Origin: Diadema setosum
Lineage: Eukaryota > Echinodermata > Echinoidea > Diadematoida > Diadematidae
Assembly: GCA_033980235.1 (NCBI GenBank)
Contig: CM067077.1
Span: 1,485,501-1,549,500, forward strand
Reading direction: 5' to 3'
DNA: 64,000 nt
Below the pieces are notes generated by a model. The model was not told the origin of the DNA, did no database searches, and was given only the letters and a program-made list of their open reading frames with translations. Positions 10,086 to 22,850 of the stretch are shown here, piece after piece; position 1 is the first letter of the stretch; every line of letters begins with the position of its first letter. The translations under genes were made by a program, and so were the position numbers.

Positions 10086-13000
10086 GGCCGTAATAAGGCA
10101 AAACAACGTAACTCAGAATATCATGTTCTGAGAAAAACGAGTTTGAAAATTCAATTGGTTCCCATTTTTCCGTCATAGGAGTAAAGCACTTTTGAAGCAG
10201 GGAAGTTTCTTAGGCATTAATAAAGAATATCTCGATAAAATTTCAGTAAAATAGGACTTCCCGTTTTAGAGTAATTGCCATGTTTAGAATAGATAGAGCA
10301 TTTTAGCGAATCACAGCACTGTGCTGATGAGTAATTCTAGTTTGCCAAAAGAGCGTATCCTTACTTACGTTGTGCGAGAATCCTCACGCGGCAACATATC
10401 AATTAGGCAAAAGAACGTATCCTGACTTACGGCGCATAAGCATTCTCCCGCGAAGCCACTTCAGTATGCCAAAAGAACGTATCTTGACTTACAAATATCT
10501 GCGCCTTAACCCTTTTATCAATGTAATTAGGCAGAATGACGTATCCCGACTCAATGGCAACAATCTCTATCATTTATTTTTTTGACAATTTTGTTAACTG
10601 GATAATAAAAGTCCTGTTATATGTGTTTAAATATATATTAAGAATAGTAAAACACAGTAGCTTGCAAAATTATCGATGCAAGAGAATATTTTCATTTTTT
10701 TTTCCTGAAAACTTACCGAGTATTAGCTGAAATGTAATTAGTTGTTATCTACCAATTAACTTAAATTTTTGTTTTTCTTCATTTGCATATACAGTTTATA
10801 GTTTATTGAGATGTCCATTCTTTTTTATTATCTTTAAGTGTATGTTTTTTATCCCTTGATGTAAGATTTTTCATTGGGAACATAATTATATATGGTTTAT
10901 CATTCATGTTGTTTTAACAAAAACATGGATTTGGATTAATATCGACAACTAAAGTACGAGTTTGGGTAAAGTCTGTAAAATGGACTGTTTGAGAACTGGC
11001 AAAAAAATAAAATAAAATGGGTATTAAAAAATTGTATAGACATCTGTACATACACTTCGTTTCAAAGACACATACACGCATTTAATGTGTTAATATTGAG
11101 ACTCCTATTTTAATTTCTATCTTTTCTTTGATTTATTTAACGATTTCCATTGAGATGAAAGGATTTGAACAGAAAGAATGATATTGTGTACTTTGTTTAT
11201 CGTTATAAGTTGTTAATGTTTGGTTGATTGCACGAATTGTATCCGTAAGGTTAAAACTTCTAATGATAATATGCCTCAATTCTTTGAACAACAACAATAA
11301 TAACAATGCTTTACCAGGTAATCATGAATCCAGGTTTTGATGTTTTTAGGTGTAACTTGACCACTCACACACACACACACACACACACGCACACACGTAA
11401 CCAAGCAAGTACAAAAACACACAAAACACACACACACACACATCAGACTTGTCAGAGTTGCAAACATTCTCTCAGTAGAATAACTTTGAGAAAGACATGA
11501 CAGAAATGTAGATGCAGAGACTGATTTACATTTTCTGAAAGGTTTATAGGGAAAAATGTGTGTACATCTGTTTCTCATGTAACAGCATTACAAAAATCAT
11601 TCGATTATTTGCAAGTTTTAAAAATATGACATAGATATCTACGCTTTCTTCTTAAACTTTAAGAGAGAGTTTGATATGCTATCATGCTTTTATCACATTG
11701 AAAGCAAATCAGCAGTTACTAAACATTATCATGATGGTTAATTAGAAATAGAAAAAAAAAATGCCATTTACTTCCCGAGTAAAGTAGCTTACATACGTAC
11801 CACAGTTGAACAAAATCCTGGGAACAAAATTCTCAACAGAACATAATTGTTGTTGTTGTTGTTTTCTGGAGATTAGTTATACTATTACCATATCAGACCA
11901 TCGCATCAATTTTTACCTTAGAAGATCAGAACATCTACAAATTACAAATTGTAAATAGCACACATAACATTTTTAATCCTTACTGTTGTTGAAGATCAAA
12001 TGTAGTAAGAAGTAAATACTTGGGTAAAGAACAATTATTAGGCAGCTTAAACGAAGGGAAAATTTGCAACAGTATTCACTTTAAACACATTTCAATAAAC
12101 GTCTTAACACAACAGCGATTTGCTGTGCTGCAATTTACATTTGCGTTGTCTGAGAGCTCCCGGAGGGATTAGGCTCAAAATAAAATATGAAAATTTTGCA
12201 GGAAATAAGGTTACTATTTCCCTGGTTTTCTGAAATAAGTTGACATGTTTCAATCGACATGATATTGATTTTGAGGGCAAGCATTTACAACAATATTTGA
12301 TATGAACAAGTGATAGTTTTACCTAAAGTTGATAGCCATCATTTCAAAGGGCAATAAGCCCTCATCATATTTTTTTTTTCGAAATAAAACCTTTAGTTTC
12401 ATATCAATATATATAAAAAAATCTTGTGCCTTCATAACGTGAGAATAGTCATTAACACTTCACAGTTGAGTTTTGCGAGTTCTTAATTTAACTGTGAAAG
12501 ATTTACCTGATCCTATATAAACAATCCGAGTGTTATTATTTTTCTTCTATAGTTGACTGATCTAATGCACAATCCACTCCATCTTGATGAGATTCTGACG
12601 GGCGTGCACAGCTGTTCTAAAATCTGTATAGTTGGTCTTTTCTCTGCTTTCGAACTGCTCGGTAGACCACTGCAGGAAAATGTAAAAGTAACGGAAGAGA
12701 ATAATTAATACAAAATAAGGCACTCTTTCCATAAAAGACAGCTAGTGAATTTCAACTCTGCTTTAGTCATATCATGTGATTGAATTCTTCATTAGACATG
12801 GTTGTGTGTAACAAATCCTCTCTCACAGACCCCCTTCCCCTCCCCCAAAAAAGCAAAGGAAATGAGAATGAGTATTCAATATCGAAATACACTCACAATA
12901 TATATTATTCAACATCATACAAATACCCCTTGAGGATATACAAGGCTGTGTGTTTATTTTTGAGAGAGAATGGTGACTATTTCGTCAGTTTTCATTTAAT

Positions 13001-15157
13001 ATTATTTTTTTTTCATTGCTAAGGAATGAACTGTGAAATGTGGTATTCTCAAATTATCAGAGAGTCATCATCATGGATTCTGCCTTCTTTTATTTTTTTT
13101 TCTTTTATAATTTTTCCAAATGCCGGTTTGTGTCGCCAGTGATAATGACAAAGGTAAGATTCATTTCTTCCCCCTTCTTCTACTTTTGTTGTATGAATTA
13201 ATAAGTGATTATTCAACTTGTACCTTTTATTGTACTTGATACACTGCATTCCTTTTCTGAGCTGGTCTAGGCTGGCGGTTGGTGTGGACACTGAAAAGAG
13301 AGACATGCAAATATGTATTTCAACACGAATGTTAATATCATCTAAAGTAGACGATTGGGTCTGAATATTTGAACTTTCCATAGTGTCACTTAACTTAAAA
13401 ATAGATATTTGAATTCCATGAGCTTTTGCCCTCAACATTGTTATGGGGAGGGGTGGAACGTGTAACATGTATAGGATCTACCATGGCTACAATGCATTTT
13501 TTTGTATCGAAATGAAAAAAAAAATAAATGTTTTAAAGAATATGTACAGCTGACTAAAATTGCACCAAGAATACAAAAAAAAAAGATAAATCAGGCTTCC
13601 ATAGTTAGCAGGTACAGAGTACCATTTAATATGACTTTATATTTCAAGGCTTAATTTAAGTGGATAAATTCCCGTATGTATGAAAACACCACAATCACAT
13701 TCTTCATCCTTTCAAGAAATAACAAGCAAATCTAAGACTACTTCAGTACTTGTGTTTAACCAAAGATGTAGACCAATCATTATTTGTTGTCCTTACTTTT
13801 CTTGCCAAAGTAATGATGTTAATGTCATCATTAGAACATATCGTCTTCCATCAGTTCATGTTCCCACTGAAGACTAAATGGAATTCATCAGTATCAAGCT
13901 TTATTGTCATTAGCTTGAAGTCGAGTCTACTGTTTACTATAAAGCTGTTACTTTTTTAGACTTTTAGACGAAAACTGAATTTGAGGTAGAAGACGTCAAG
14001 TCGATGATCATAACAGTATATTACGGTCCACTCAATTTATTTGCGCATACAATTTGTAGGTAAATTTCTTTTGAGAGTCACTACTTCTACTAGACCACTA
14101 GTAGTAGTACTACTACAAGTATCCTACATTTACATAGTCATTATTACATTAGTAGAACCACAACCACAACCACACCAATGAGCCACGTTTTGGCAAGCCT
14201 ACCGAAAGGAAAGGCTGTCATACTCATAGCTCTAAGTTTGCTCTTTATTTTCATAGCTTGCTGTGTTTTTTGTTTTTCGTTTTGTTTTTTTACTCATCGA
14301 GTTCTTAAATCTTAGTGAAAACTATTATCGAAAGTACTGGACCCTAAGCGTACTGTCGTCCAGTCTGTACAGCCCAATCGCCGTACTTCGCACGGCGTCT
14401 GGTCGGGCTAGATCAAACTTAGACCTGACAAAAAACCCATAAAACTTACCGGTGTTATACCGCTGATTTTCTTTGTGGTATAATTAGCTGGTCAGGAGAA
14501 TATCCATTCCATGACTGCAAAACAGAACAATGGGCATGACTTCATGGTTCACACTGCAGCAAAGCTTGCCTGCCAGTCAACCAGTCGGTGTAACTCTGCT
14601 TAAGCTGTTGTCGCAAGCGAGAAAGCGGCGCGGCAGCAGCGGCGGCACTACAATACACTCACTGCCGCGGCTAAAATGGAATTGCAGCACGTAGCCGTAG
14701 GTCTTACACATGGAGTTATGCAGTGTAGCGTGTGTTGTGATGGCCACGATGTTGATACGTTGTTTTGCCGTGCTGACTGTAGCGCGCATGGCCCTGATTT
14801 TACACAGCAAAGCGCTGTATGATGACATACGTTCTTTTGGCGTCGCAATTTCCTTCTTTTTTCTTGAGAAACCACCATGAAAAAACAGTGTATGTGAAGA
14901 TTACGTTCATTTGCCGTAACAGCGAAAATGCTTTCTTTGTCATTTCTATACGTATCTCAGGTTACGTTGTTTTGCCTAGCTGGAAACGGCAAAATTGTGA
15001 AAAAGGTGTGTAAGATACGCTTTTTATCTCTAAAATGGTAAACATTTGAGAATTGAGACATTCACCATTAAAAAGAGCGCATTTTATTTAGGAGCCATAT
15101 GCTCATAACTCAAAATGCCCAAATTTTGAGTTACGTTCCTTTGCCTTATCACGGCCG
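10083..15157. mobile_element. Element C, 5.1-kb DNA transposon
   Basis: The ends are inverted copies: CGGCCGTAATAAGGCAAAA at the left (from 10086) and the complement of CGGCCGTGATAAGGCAAAG at the right (to 15157). It interrupts a Penelope arm, which gives an independent proof of insertion. Copies of a GGCAAAAGAACGTATC-like motif cluster near each end: 10097, 10343, 10406, 10467 and 10530 pointing in, and 14753, 14824, 14899, 14960 and 15128 in the opposite orientation. ACGGCCGT / ACGGCCGC could alternatively be an 8-bp target duplication. Inside there is no recognisable transposase: mostly AT-rich DNA, (CA)n at 11366-11390 and 11420-11442, and a GC-rich patch at 14610-14680. Possibly a non-autonomous or gutted element; no superfamily assigned. 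Confidence 0.75.
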
Positions 15158-15563
15158 CTACGCAATGTAGGAAAAGGATGAATAGGGAGGCAACATCAAA
15201 GAAGATAAGGAACACCAGAGGGATAAAGAAAGGGAAAGAGTGAAAAGGACAACAGCAAGGGGAAGGGGGGGGGGGGGGGGCTGAGCAAACAGTGAACTCT
15301 GAAAGGAGTACTAGGAGGAGGCAGCAAAAGGAAGTAATCAAATAAAAGTATATATACACACAGTAATGACAATTGAAGTAACAATAATGAAAACGATATT
15401 GATAAAAGAAATGAAATAAAACACATATGAAAAAACTGGGGGAAAGAAAATTGTATACAATGTATGTAGATAAGCAGGCAAGGCATAGTAAGCACAAGTA
15501 TGTATAAACCAACAAAACCAAGTGTGTGTGTGTTTAGGTAGAAAAGGGCTGTATAAAAAAGAC
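15158..15563 (-). mobile_element. Penelope-like element, inverted arm, inner part
   Basis: Reverse complement of about 17528-17925. It runs to AAAAAAGACTC, where it joins head-to-head to the 5'-truncated Penelope body at about 15562. Thus the start codon at 15522 and the next dozen residues of the downstream ORF come from this inverted arm and are not native coding sequence. A G13 run at 15267-15279 corresponds to a much shorter run in the partner copy. Confidence 0.85.
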
Positions 15564-17407
15564 TCTGACATCATCATCAAGCCCGCAGACAAAGGATCAG
15601 CTGTTGTAGTAATGGACCGCCAGCAGTACATCGATGAAGCCATGAAACATCTCCGCAATCCTTCCCACTACACACTTCTTGACTTTGATCCCACCAATAA
15701 TTTCTCCCAACAGATCCAGTCGACACTCGATGACATGAAGGAACATAAACACCTCACCAAGAAGGCTCACAAATTTCTTTCCCTTGTTAATGCCAAACCT
15801 GCCCGATTCTATCTCCTCCCCAAGATCCACAAACCTGGAAATCCAGGTCGTCCCATCCTCTCTGGAAATGGTTCCCCAACAGAGAACATCTCCCTCTTTG
15901 TTGATCACCACATTAAACCCCTTGTCTCACTCGCACCCTCCTACATTCATGACACACCAGACTTTCTCAGGAAACTCGATGACATCAAGGACCAGATACC
16001 CGAGACAGCAATCATCGGTACTTTCGACGTCTCCTCTCTCTACACCAACATTCTCCACGAAAGGTATTCTAGCCTCCTGTGAGGCTTTGACTTACAGCGG
16101 CCATTCCAACCCCCCCCCCCATATCTCACATCAAATCCCTCATGCCACATGTACTGACGAAAAACAACTTCACATTCATGGACAAGCACTACCTACAGGT
16201 ATCTGGCACAGCTATGGGTACCAGGATGGCTCCCTCCTTCGCCTGTCTCTTCATGACCAAGCTAGAGCAGCAGATGTTAGATTCAGCCCCCTGTCGTCCA
16301 TGGATTTGGTGGCGCTACATCGATGACATCTTCTTCATCTGGACCAGGGAGGAAGAAAGCCTCCATACTTTCATTGACCACATCAATTCTTTCCACAGAA
16401 CCATCAAATTCACTTCTGATTTCTCCCAAGAAGAGACCAACTTCCTTGATGTCACCGTTAGGAAGGAGTCTAACCATGTCACCACCACTCTCTACACTAA
16501 ACCCACAGATACCCATCAGTACCTTCACTCAGCCAGCTGCCATCCCCGCCACTGCAAAACCAGTATCCCCTACAGCCAAGCCCTCAGACTTCGCCGTATC
16601 TGCTCTGAGGATTCTGAGTTTTCTTTCCATGCCAGGAACCTGAAGAGACATCTCGCAGCCAGGGGCTACGGTACCAGGAGACTTCAACAAGCCATCAACA
16701 AAGTTCGTTCTCTCCCCAGATCTGAAGTTCTCAAGCCGAAAACCAACAAGCAGGACATCACTGACAGAATACCCCTCGTGACCACTTTCCATCCCAATCT
16801 ACCCTCTCTCCACAATATCCTTCGTGATAACCACCATATCCTTCATACCTCTGATCGTCTCTTACAGGCCATCCCAGATACTCCCATCCTGGCATACCGA
16901 CGCCCCCACAACCTCAAGGATCTCATCGTCCGTGCTGAAGTACCCTCCCTCAATGACAATTCTTCTCCTTTACAGCATGGCACATTCAAATGTTCAGCCA
17001 GTAGGTGCATCATTTGTAGCATACACATCCACGAGAGTGACTCTTTCAGCAGCAACTCTACCGGCCTCTCTCACCACACGAAGGGAAACATCACTTGTAC
17101 CACCACTAATGTTGTGTATCTCATCACTTGCAGAGTTTGCAGAATCCAGTATGTTGGGGAAACCAAGACAACACTCAAAAGACGCTTCTATGGACACAGA
17201 TCTACTGTCAACACAGCCAAGCTCGACACTCCAGTGGGCCACCATTTCAATCTACCCGATCATTCCATCACTGATATGACTCTACAGGGCATTGAATCTT
17301 TAGGCACTCGTCCAGACACAGTCAGAACCAGCAGAGAGAAGCTCTGGATGAGACGTCTTCACACTATCCAACCCCATGGCCTCAACATCCAGGAGGGAAA
17401 TGACTAA
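15562..17407 (+). pseudogene. Penelope-like retroelement RT with GIY-YIG endonuclease, frameshifted
   Basis: Plus-strand coding for a reverse transcriptase of the Penelope-like class. Seen in order: IIIKPADKGSAVVVMDR, RFYLLPKIHKPGNPGRPI, FDVSSLYTNI, the palm sequence GTAMGTRMAPSFA, the catalytic box YIDDIFFIW, NFLDV, a cysteine-bearing linker (CSASRCIIC), and a C-terminal GIY-YIG nuclease with VVYLITC...IQYVGETKTTL and RRFYGHR. It is 5'-truncated; full-length members carry well over a hundred more residues upstream. Frame breaks occur at about 16060 and again in the C9 run at 16112-16120, so the chain is split between an ORF ending at 16082 and one running to 17407. The last 400 codons are intact. 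The second break lies in a homopolymer and could be a read error. The enzyme family copies RNA onto nicked chromosomal ends. Confidence 0.93.
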
Positions 17408-18222
17408 CCACATTTTATTATCACCATTGTTATTCTCTTTTTCATTTCTGAATTTCATTTTGTTCTCTCTTTGCACTTTTTCCATTTGCAGACCTGTTTA
17501 TTCCAAATTAATCCCTTCTTCCAGTCCGAGTCTTTTTTATACAGCCCTTTTCTACCTAAACATACACACACTTGGTTTTGTTGGTTTATACATACTTGTG
17601 CTTACTATGCCTTGCCTGCTTATCTACATACATTGTCTACAATTTTCTTTCCCCCAGTTTTTTCATATGTGTTTTATTTCATTTCTTTTATCAATATCTT
17701 TTTCATTATTGTTACTTCAATTGTCATTACTGTGTGTATATATACTTTAATTTGATTACTTCCTTTTGCTGCCTCCTCCTAGTACTCCTTTCAGAGTTCA
17801 CTGTTTGCTCAGCCCCCCTCCCCTTCCCCTTGCTGTTGTCCTTTTCACTCTTTCCCTTTCTTTATCCCTCTGGTGTTCCTTATCTTCTTTGATGTTGCCT
17901 CCCTTTTCATCCTTTTCCTACATTGGTTGCCCCCTTGATCCTCTTGATGAGCACTGACCCTCCTCTGCCTTTTGTCTGTCCACTCTCCTCTGCCCTTTGT
18001 CTGTCCACCCTCCTGCTCTAATCCCCCCTCTCTTTACCTGTTGGGCTCCTTGCCCATGAACTCCCACCCTCTCCTTTGTTTTCTTTGTTCTGTGTACCCA
18101 GCCTGCACCTGTCTGTTCTTGTGTGAAGTCCTTATATGTGAGTGCTTTCCCTGCTTGTTTGTCATTTTGCCTCTGACGAAGATTCTGCTAGGATCGATAG
18201 CTCAGGCCCCTTTTGACTCCAT
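17408..18222 (+). mobile_element. Penelope-like element 3' region
   Basis: Pyrimidine-rich untranslated region after the endonuclease stop. From 17528 to 18222 it is repeated in reverse complement at 15158-15563 and 9787-10085. ORFs here (17376-17750, 17972-18307) are by-products of the T/C-rich composition. It ends with the hammerhead-like motif and CCCCTTTTGACTCCA. Confidence 0.85.
18169..18208 (+). ncRNA. Hammerhead-ribozyme-like motif
   Basis: CTGACGA core at 18173-18179, a GAT...ATC stem, then GATA (18196-18199) in the GAAA position and a GCTCAGGCC arm. Position at the very end of a Penelope-like element fits the family. The altered GAAA suggests that self-cleavage may be weak or lost. 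Confidence 0.55.
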
Positions 18223-18299
18223 TTTACTCCATTGGCTCGCCTTATTGGATAAGCAGTTTTCAGCAGTTTTTTTTTTGCCAAAAATATATATTATATATA

Positions 18300-18720
18300 A
18301 CAAGTAGACCAGTTGGGAGTAGACCAGTTGGGAGTAGACCAGTTGGGTGTACACCAGTTGGGAGTAGACCAGTTGGGAGTAGACCAGTTGGGAGTAGACG
18401 AGTTGGGAGTAGACCAGTTGGGAGTAGACGAGTTGGCTGTAGACCAATTGGCTATTAGACAAAATGAGTTGTAGACTATTTCATTTATAGACCTAATGAA
18501 ATGGTCAATAGACATAATGGGTATTAGACGAAATGTGACTTAGACAAATTAGAGATTAGATCAAATGGTTAGAAGACGAAATGGCAATTAGACTAATTGG
18601 CATTTAGACAAAATGGTTGGTAGACGAGTTGGTAATAGACGAAGTGAGTTTAGACGAGATGGCATTAGACTAGGTGAACAGCGGACAGTGTGGTTGTAGA
18701 CGAGGTGCCAGTTTACCGAA
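18300..18720 (+). repeat. 15-bp TAGAC minisatellite, right array
   Basis: Clean 15-mers GTAGACCAGTTGGGA from 18304 to 18435, then degenerate TAGACNAAATGG-type words to 18720. It is the reverse complement of the array at 8575-9200, so the two arrays face each other around the Penelope insertion. A third relative lies at 59985-60450. Confidence 0.9.
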
Positions 18721-18983
18721 CATAATACACAGTGTGCATGTGCCTGTTGAATTGAATGACTGTGGTGTCTTTGTTTTCACGTAGTCGTGATGTTGGAAAT
18801 GTCCTTTGTTCACACTTCGAAAAGATGAGAGACGTGGAATATCCACCTCCTTTATGTACACTCGAAGACTCAAACTCATTATCATGACAATAGACTTATG
18901 AATCTTCACCCTGTGTGAAGCTCCTGCCTAAAGCACGAGGAATATGGGACGGAATTCAACAGCTTTCGAGAAAGTTTTATCGT

Positions 18984-19260
18984 CTAAAAACAATGAGATC
19001 TTTTAGATCGGCATGCTAGCTTTTTTGTTGAAGTAATGTAGGGAACAGTAGCAAACAAACACCACATGACATTTAAGTCTTGCTCATTTACTCTGATATG
19101 ATTCTCCTTACTTTCAAAACCCAGATATTTTTTTTTTTCATTACGTCCCGTCGTACAAATGGATTTGTTGTAGCCATAGAAACAAAAGACATGTCTGCCC
19201 TGTTTATAGTGCAGTTTCGTGCGCTCTCGTGTGACTAAGTTTGACACATGTGTATCATGG
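18984..19260 (-). repeat. Diverged copy of the K segment
   Basis: The minus strand reads SKENHIRVNEQDLNVM, nearly as in the death-domain repeat units at 23488-23742 and 24434-24688. The copies differ by mostly amino-acid-changing substitutions and an indel just downstream, so this looks like a shared repeat rather than a constrained exon. It includes an X-box-like match at 19170-19183. Confidence 0.5.
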
Positions 19261-20540
19261 GCGTAAATCCTGGGGGGGGGGGGGGGATGGGAGGGATATA
19301 TCCCCTGAAATGGAGGAGGGGGGGGGGATGGCCTGTACAATCACCCCCCCCCCCCCTGAAATTTGAGAAAAAAATGGAGGAAGCAGAAATGTGATTGTAT
19401 CATTTCTGTCATATTGCATGACGTTCGTACGCCCGCCTTCAGACAGGTAACAGAGCTGAACAGAGCTGAACAGAGCTGAATTCTATCTTGTAGGATAATG
19501 TATACATAATTTTCTCAAGCGCTCGCTCGCTTCGCTCGCTCGCTAAGAAAGTAATATCGACATAAGGTATGGTCCAGACGTTGACAACGTCAAGTAGCAT
19601 AGGCTTACATGTAAACATGCTATGAAGCGAGCAACTCGGGACCATCTGCAAATTATGTACGAAAAAACAACAACAATAACAAAAAATTTACCGCCATAAT
19701 TGAACCCCCCCCCCCATTTCCTACATCATTCCTGAAACGATGATGACTCTGATACATCTATGGGCATACCCAGGGATGATCAGGGGCGTCGAATCTATCT
19801 CGGAGGGGGGGGGGGGGGGGGGGGGCAAAGGGGCAAAGGGGCATTTGCCCCGCCCCTACGGAAATGTTGGGGGCAGACAAATCATTTGTCCTCCAAGCAA
19901 TTCCCCGAGATGAGGACAAATCTCGAACTTTCTTTATGGAAAATTGGACAACTACCGCCAGAATTATGCACCGGATCGCTGTATATTGCAATCATAAATA
20001 TCCAAAAGCTACTGGGTCCCTTTCGATAGACTTTGTACACTTTTGAGATTGACGTTTTATTTCCTTATATTTATCAAAGAGTGTGCAGCGGATCTTTCAC
20101 TTACAAAAGCTCCCTCATATGCAGAGGCGTCGATGGAGGGGGATGGTTCCCCCATAAAAGTACTGGGGACAATTAGATCATTTTGCTCCAGCTCGCAACT
20201 CCCGAGATGTGGAAATGCTCTTACTTTTTTGATAGAAACCTGTCTAACTATTTCACCCAAAGATGGCTGAATTTCAATTTTGAAAATACAAAATCTCCCT
20301 CGCGTAAGAGGGGGATAGCCTAACCCCTCCCATACCGTCCCCGTTCAGTCATTTCTACATAATACACTTTAGATCGACAGATTTCAAAATGTTTCATCAA
20401 AAGTGTGCACCAGGTCTGTTACTTCAGTTTAAAGAAATGCAAATGTTCCTTGGGTGGGAGGAGATTTAGGATACTTTCAATTAACGGAGGGTTCCCCCCC
20501 CCCCCCTAAAAAAATAGTATACACTTCTGGGATTGAAAAT
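19261..20540. repeat. G-run-rich dispersed repeats
   Basis: A patchwork with CAGAGCTGAA repeated three times at about 19450-19480, a CGCTCGCTTCGCTCGC block at 19510-19545, and long G or C runs at 19272, 19804, 20495. Two diverged units start GGGGCGTCGAA and GAGGCGTCGATGG at about 19783 and 20125, each followed by a GGGGACA or GGGGCAGACAAATCATTT-like block. No coding region is supported. Confidence 0.5.
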
Positions 20541-21970
20541 TCCCCAGATTACATCATAAATGTGTTTACGATATTCTGCCAGTAATTGCCAGCAGTTGCG
20601 CCCGGTGCGCGCCCACCCCCCTTAATTTCCTAAGCGAAAAAATTACAGTTACAAACGGCAGTTTTTGGACTGTAAAATATCAAATTTTCTCGCTCGCTCG
20701 CATTCAATCGTTATGACATTCTCCTGATGTTGCTGTCAGCAATTGCCAGCAGTTGCTCCCGGTGCGCCCCCACCCACTTGATTTCCTAAGCGAAAAAATT
20801 TAACTACAAGCGGCCGTTTTTGGACTGTAAAATATCTAAATTTTCAAGTTCGCTTGCTTCGCTCGCTAGCATTTAATCGCTATGCCATTTTCCTGATGTT
20901 GCTGCCGGGTAATTGCCAGCAGTTGCGCCCGGTGCGCCCCCCCCCCCCCCGCCCGCCTTAATTTTCAAAGCGAAAAAATATAGCTACAAGCTGCCGTTTT
21001 TGGACTGTACAATATCAAAATTTTCAAGCTCTCTCGCTTCGCTCGCTAGCATTTAATCGTCACGCCATTCTCCTGATGTTGCTGTCGGGTAATTGCCAGC
21101 AGTTGCGCCCGGTATGAACCCCCCCCCCCCTTAATTTTCAAAGCGAAAAATACAGCTACAAGCGGCCGTTTTGGGACTGTACAATATCAAAATTTTCAAG
21201 CTCGCTCGCATTTAATCGTCATGCCATTCTCCTGATGTTGTTGCCGGGTAATTGCCAGCAGTTGCGCCCGGTGCGACCCCCCCCCCTTAAATTTCAAAGC
21301 GAAAAAATATAGCTACAAGCGGCCGTTTTTGGACTATACAATATCAAAATGTTGAAGCTCGCTTGCTTCGCTCGCTCGCATTTAATCGCTATGCCATTCT
21401 CTTGATGTTGCTGCCGGGTAATTGCCAGCAGTTGCGCCCGGTGCGCCCCCCCCCCCCCCCGTAATTTTCAATGCGAAAAAATATAGCTACAAGCGGCCAT
21501 TTTTGAACTGTACAATATCAAAATTTTCAAGCTCGCTCGCTTCGCTCGCTCGCATTTAATCGTTATGTCATTCTCCCGATGTTGCTGCTAGTAACTGCTA
21601 GCAGTTGCGCCCGGTGCGGCCCCCTTAATTTCCTAAGCGAAATAGATATAGCTATAAACGGCCGTTTTTGGACTGTACAGTGTCAAAATTCATGATCGCG
21701 TCCATGATCTTCAGTGTAAGAATTAATACAAGAAGTTTCTCGAAATGATACCATTTTATAAGCAAAATTGTTCAATAATAATCTACATAAAATGTACTGC
21801 TACCTTAAACATGTTGGACTGTATCAAGTCGATAAAACACGCAAAAAGAAATGCATCAAATTGCACCATTTACAACATCAATATGCAAAAAGTTCTCCCA
21901 CACCCTCCCCCTCGCTCGCATCGCTCCCTCGCATCTAACCGCTCTCCCTAAGATCAAATCCTGGCCACGC
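20541..21970 (-). repeat. D-family tandem array, reversed (about 7 units)
   Basis: Units of roughly 160-180 bp, each with AATTGCCAGCAGTTGCGCCC, a C-run, TTAATTTTCAAAGCGAAAAA, GCGGCCGTTTTTGGACTG and GCTCGCTCGCATTTAATCG, then ATTCTCCTGATGTTGCTG. From 21700 to 21960 it continues into the single-copy part of D (AAACACGCAAAAAG, AAATTGCACCATTTACAACAT, AAAAAGTTCTCCC). Same family as 34294-37169 and 41899-44009, opposite strand. Confidence 0.85.
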
Positions 21971-22339
21971 CGGTGATAGGCCCCCACTATTTAGTAGGCC
22001 TTCACAGTGATGTCCCACAGGCGGAGCAAGAGCTGAATACCACGATGTAGTCATTCAATTATCTATGAATATTTTTTTCTTACTTTTTTATAGGAAAAAA
22101 TGCCAAATTTCACCAAAAGTGTGCACCAGATCGCTGAATTTCAGGTCTGAAAATGCCAAATTTTCCTCCCCCCACTAGGCCGCTCCGCTCCCTCGCACAG
22201 ATATTCAAACTCCAAGTCCCTCCTCTACCCCCCATCATTAAAACGGAACGATGCCCCTGGGATGATTGCTTTACTGACTTAAATCAAGAAAATTGAAGAA
22301 CACAATTAATAGCTACAGGAAAAATATCTACTACGTTAT
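21971..22339. other. Repeat-derived spacer, no gene seen
   Basis: Contains fragments of the GCTCCGCTCCCTCGC-type G/C-run repeats and AGTGTGCACCAGATC words also seen near 20400. No gene. Confidence 0.4.
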
Positions 22340-22850
22340 TACATAAAAAAAATGGATATCCATATTAGCATTTTATTGAATTTATCTGAGCATTATTCAG
22401 GGCTGCGCTACGTTTTTGAAAGGGGGGGGGGGTCAAAATCGCCTGTCAGTCAAGAAGAAAGAACATCAAAAGACAAGAGAAACAACAACAAAAAAGTCTT
22501 CATACTTTTAATGTCTGATTTGCCACCGAAAGTCGGCTGACAAGCAAAAAACAAACAAACAAACAAACAATATCAAAACAAGAACAAAAAGTCTTCATAT
22601 TTTTGCTGCCACTTCCCTCCCACTTTGCATGGAAAAGAGTGGGACATTTGATCCCTGTAAAGTGTGTATGTGTGTGTGTGTGTGGGGGGGGGGGGGCAAG
22701 CTTCTCCCCCCCCCCCCCCTCCCCCCAAGGGCTGCGCCGGTCCGGTTATGGGCTTGTAATCGTGGTGATGGCGGCTATCGCCGATCACCCCCCCCCCCCC
22801 CCCCCCCACTCCTTAGTACGGATTTACGCCGTTGATGTGTATGGATATAA
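22340..22850 (+). repeat. Dispersed repeat J, copy 2
   Basis: Follows the order of 4515-5060: ATTTTATTGAATTTATC, CAGGGCTGCGC, TCAAAATCGCC, CAAAAGACAAGAGAAACAAC, (GT)n with G13, C-runs, ATCGCCGATCA and GCCGTTGATGTG. It abuts the death-domain exon array. Confidence 0.7.

Noticed and set aside
14577..14878. Two overlapping Cys-rich ORFs on the minus strand of element C
   Set aside because: They lie in a GC-rich end region with transposase-site-like motifs, no zinc-finger spacing could be recognised, and both frames are open equally.
17376..18307. Hydrophobic, apparently membrane-spanning ORFs (FLLSISFSLLLLQL)
   Set aside because: Pyrimidine-rich Penelope 3' region translates to Phe/Leu/Ser-rich sequence; the inverted arm shows the same in reverse.
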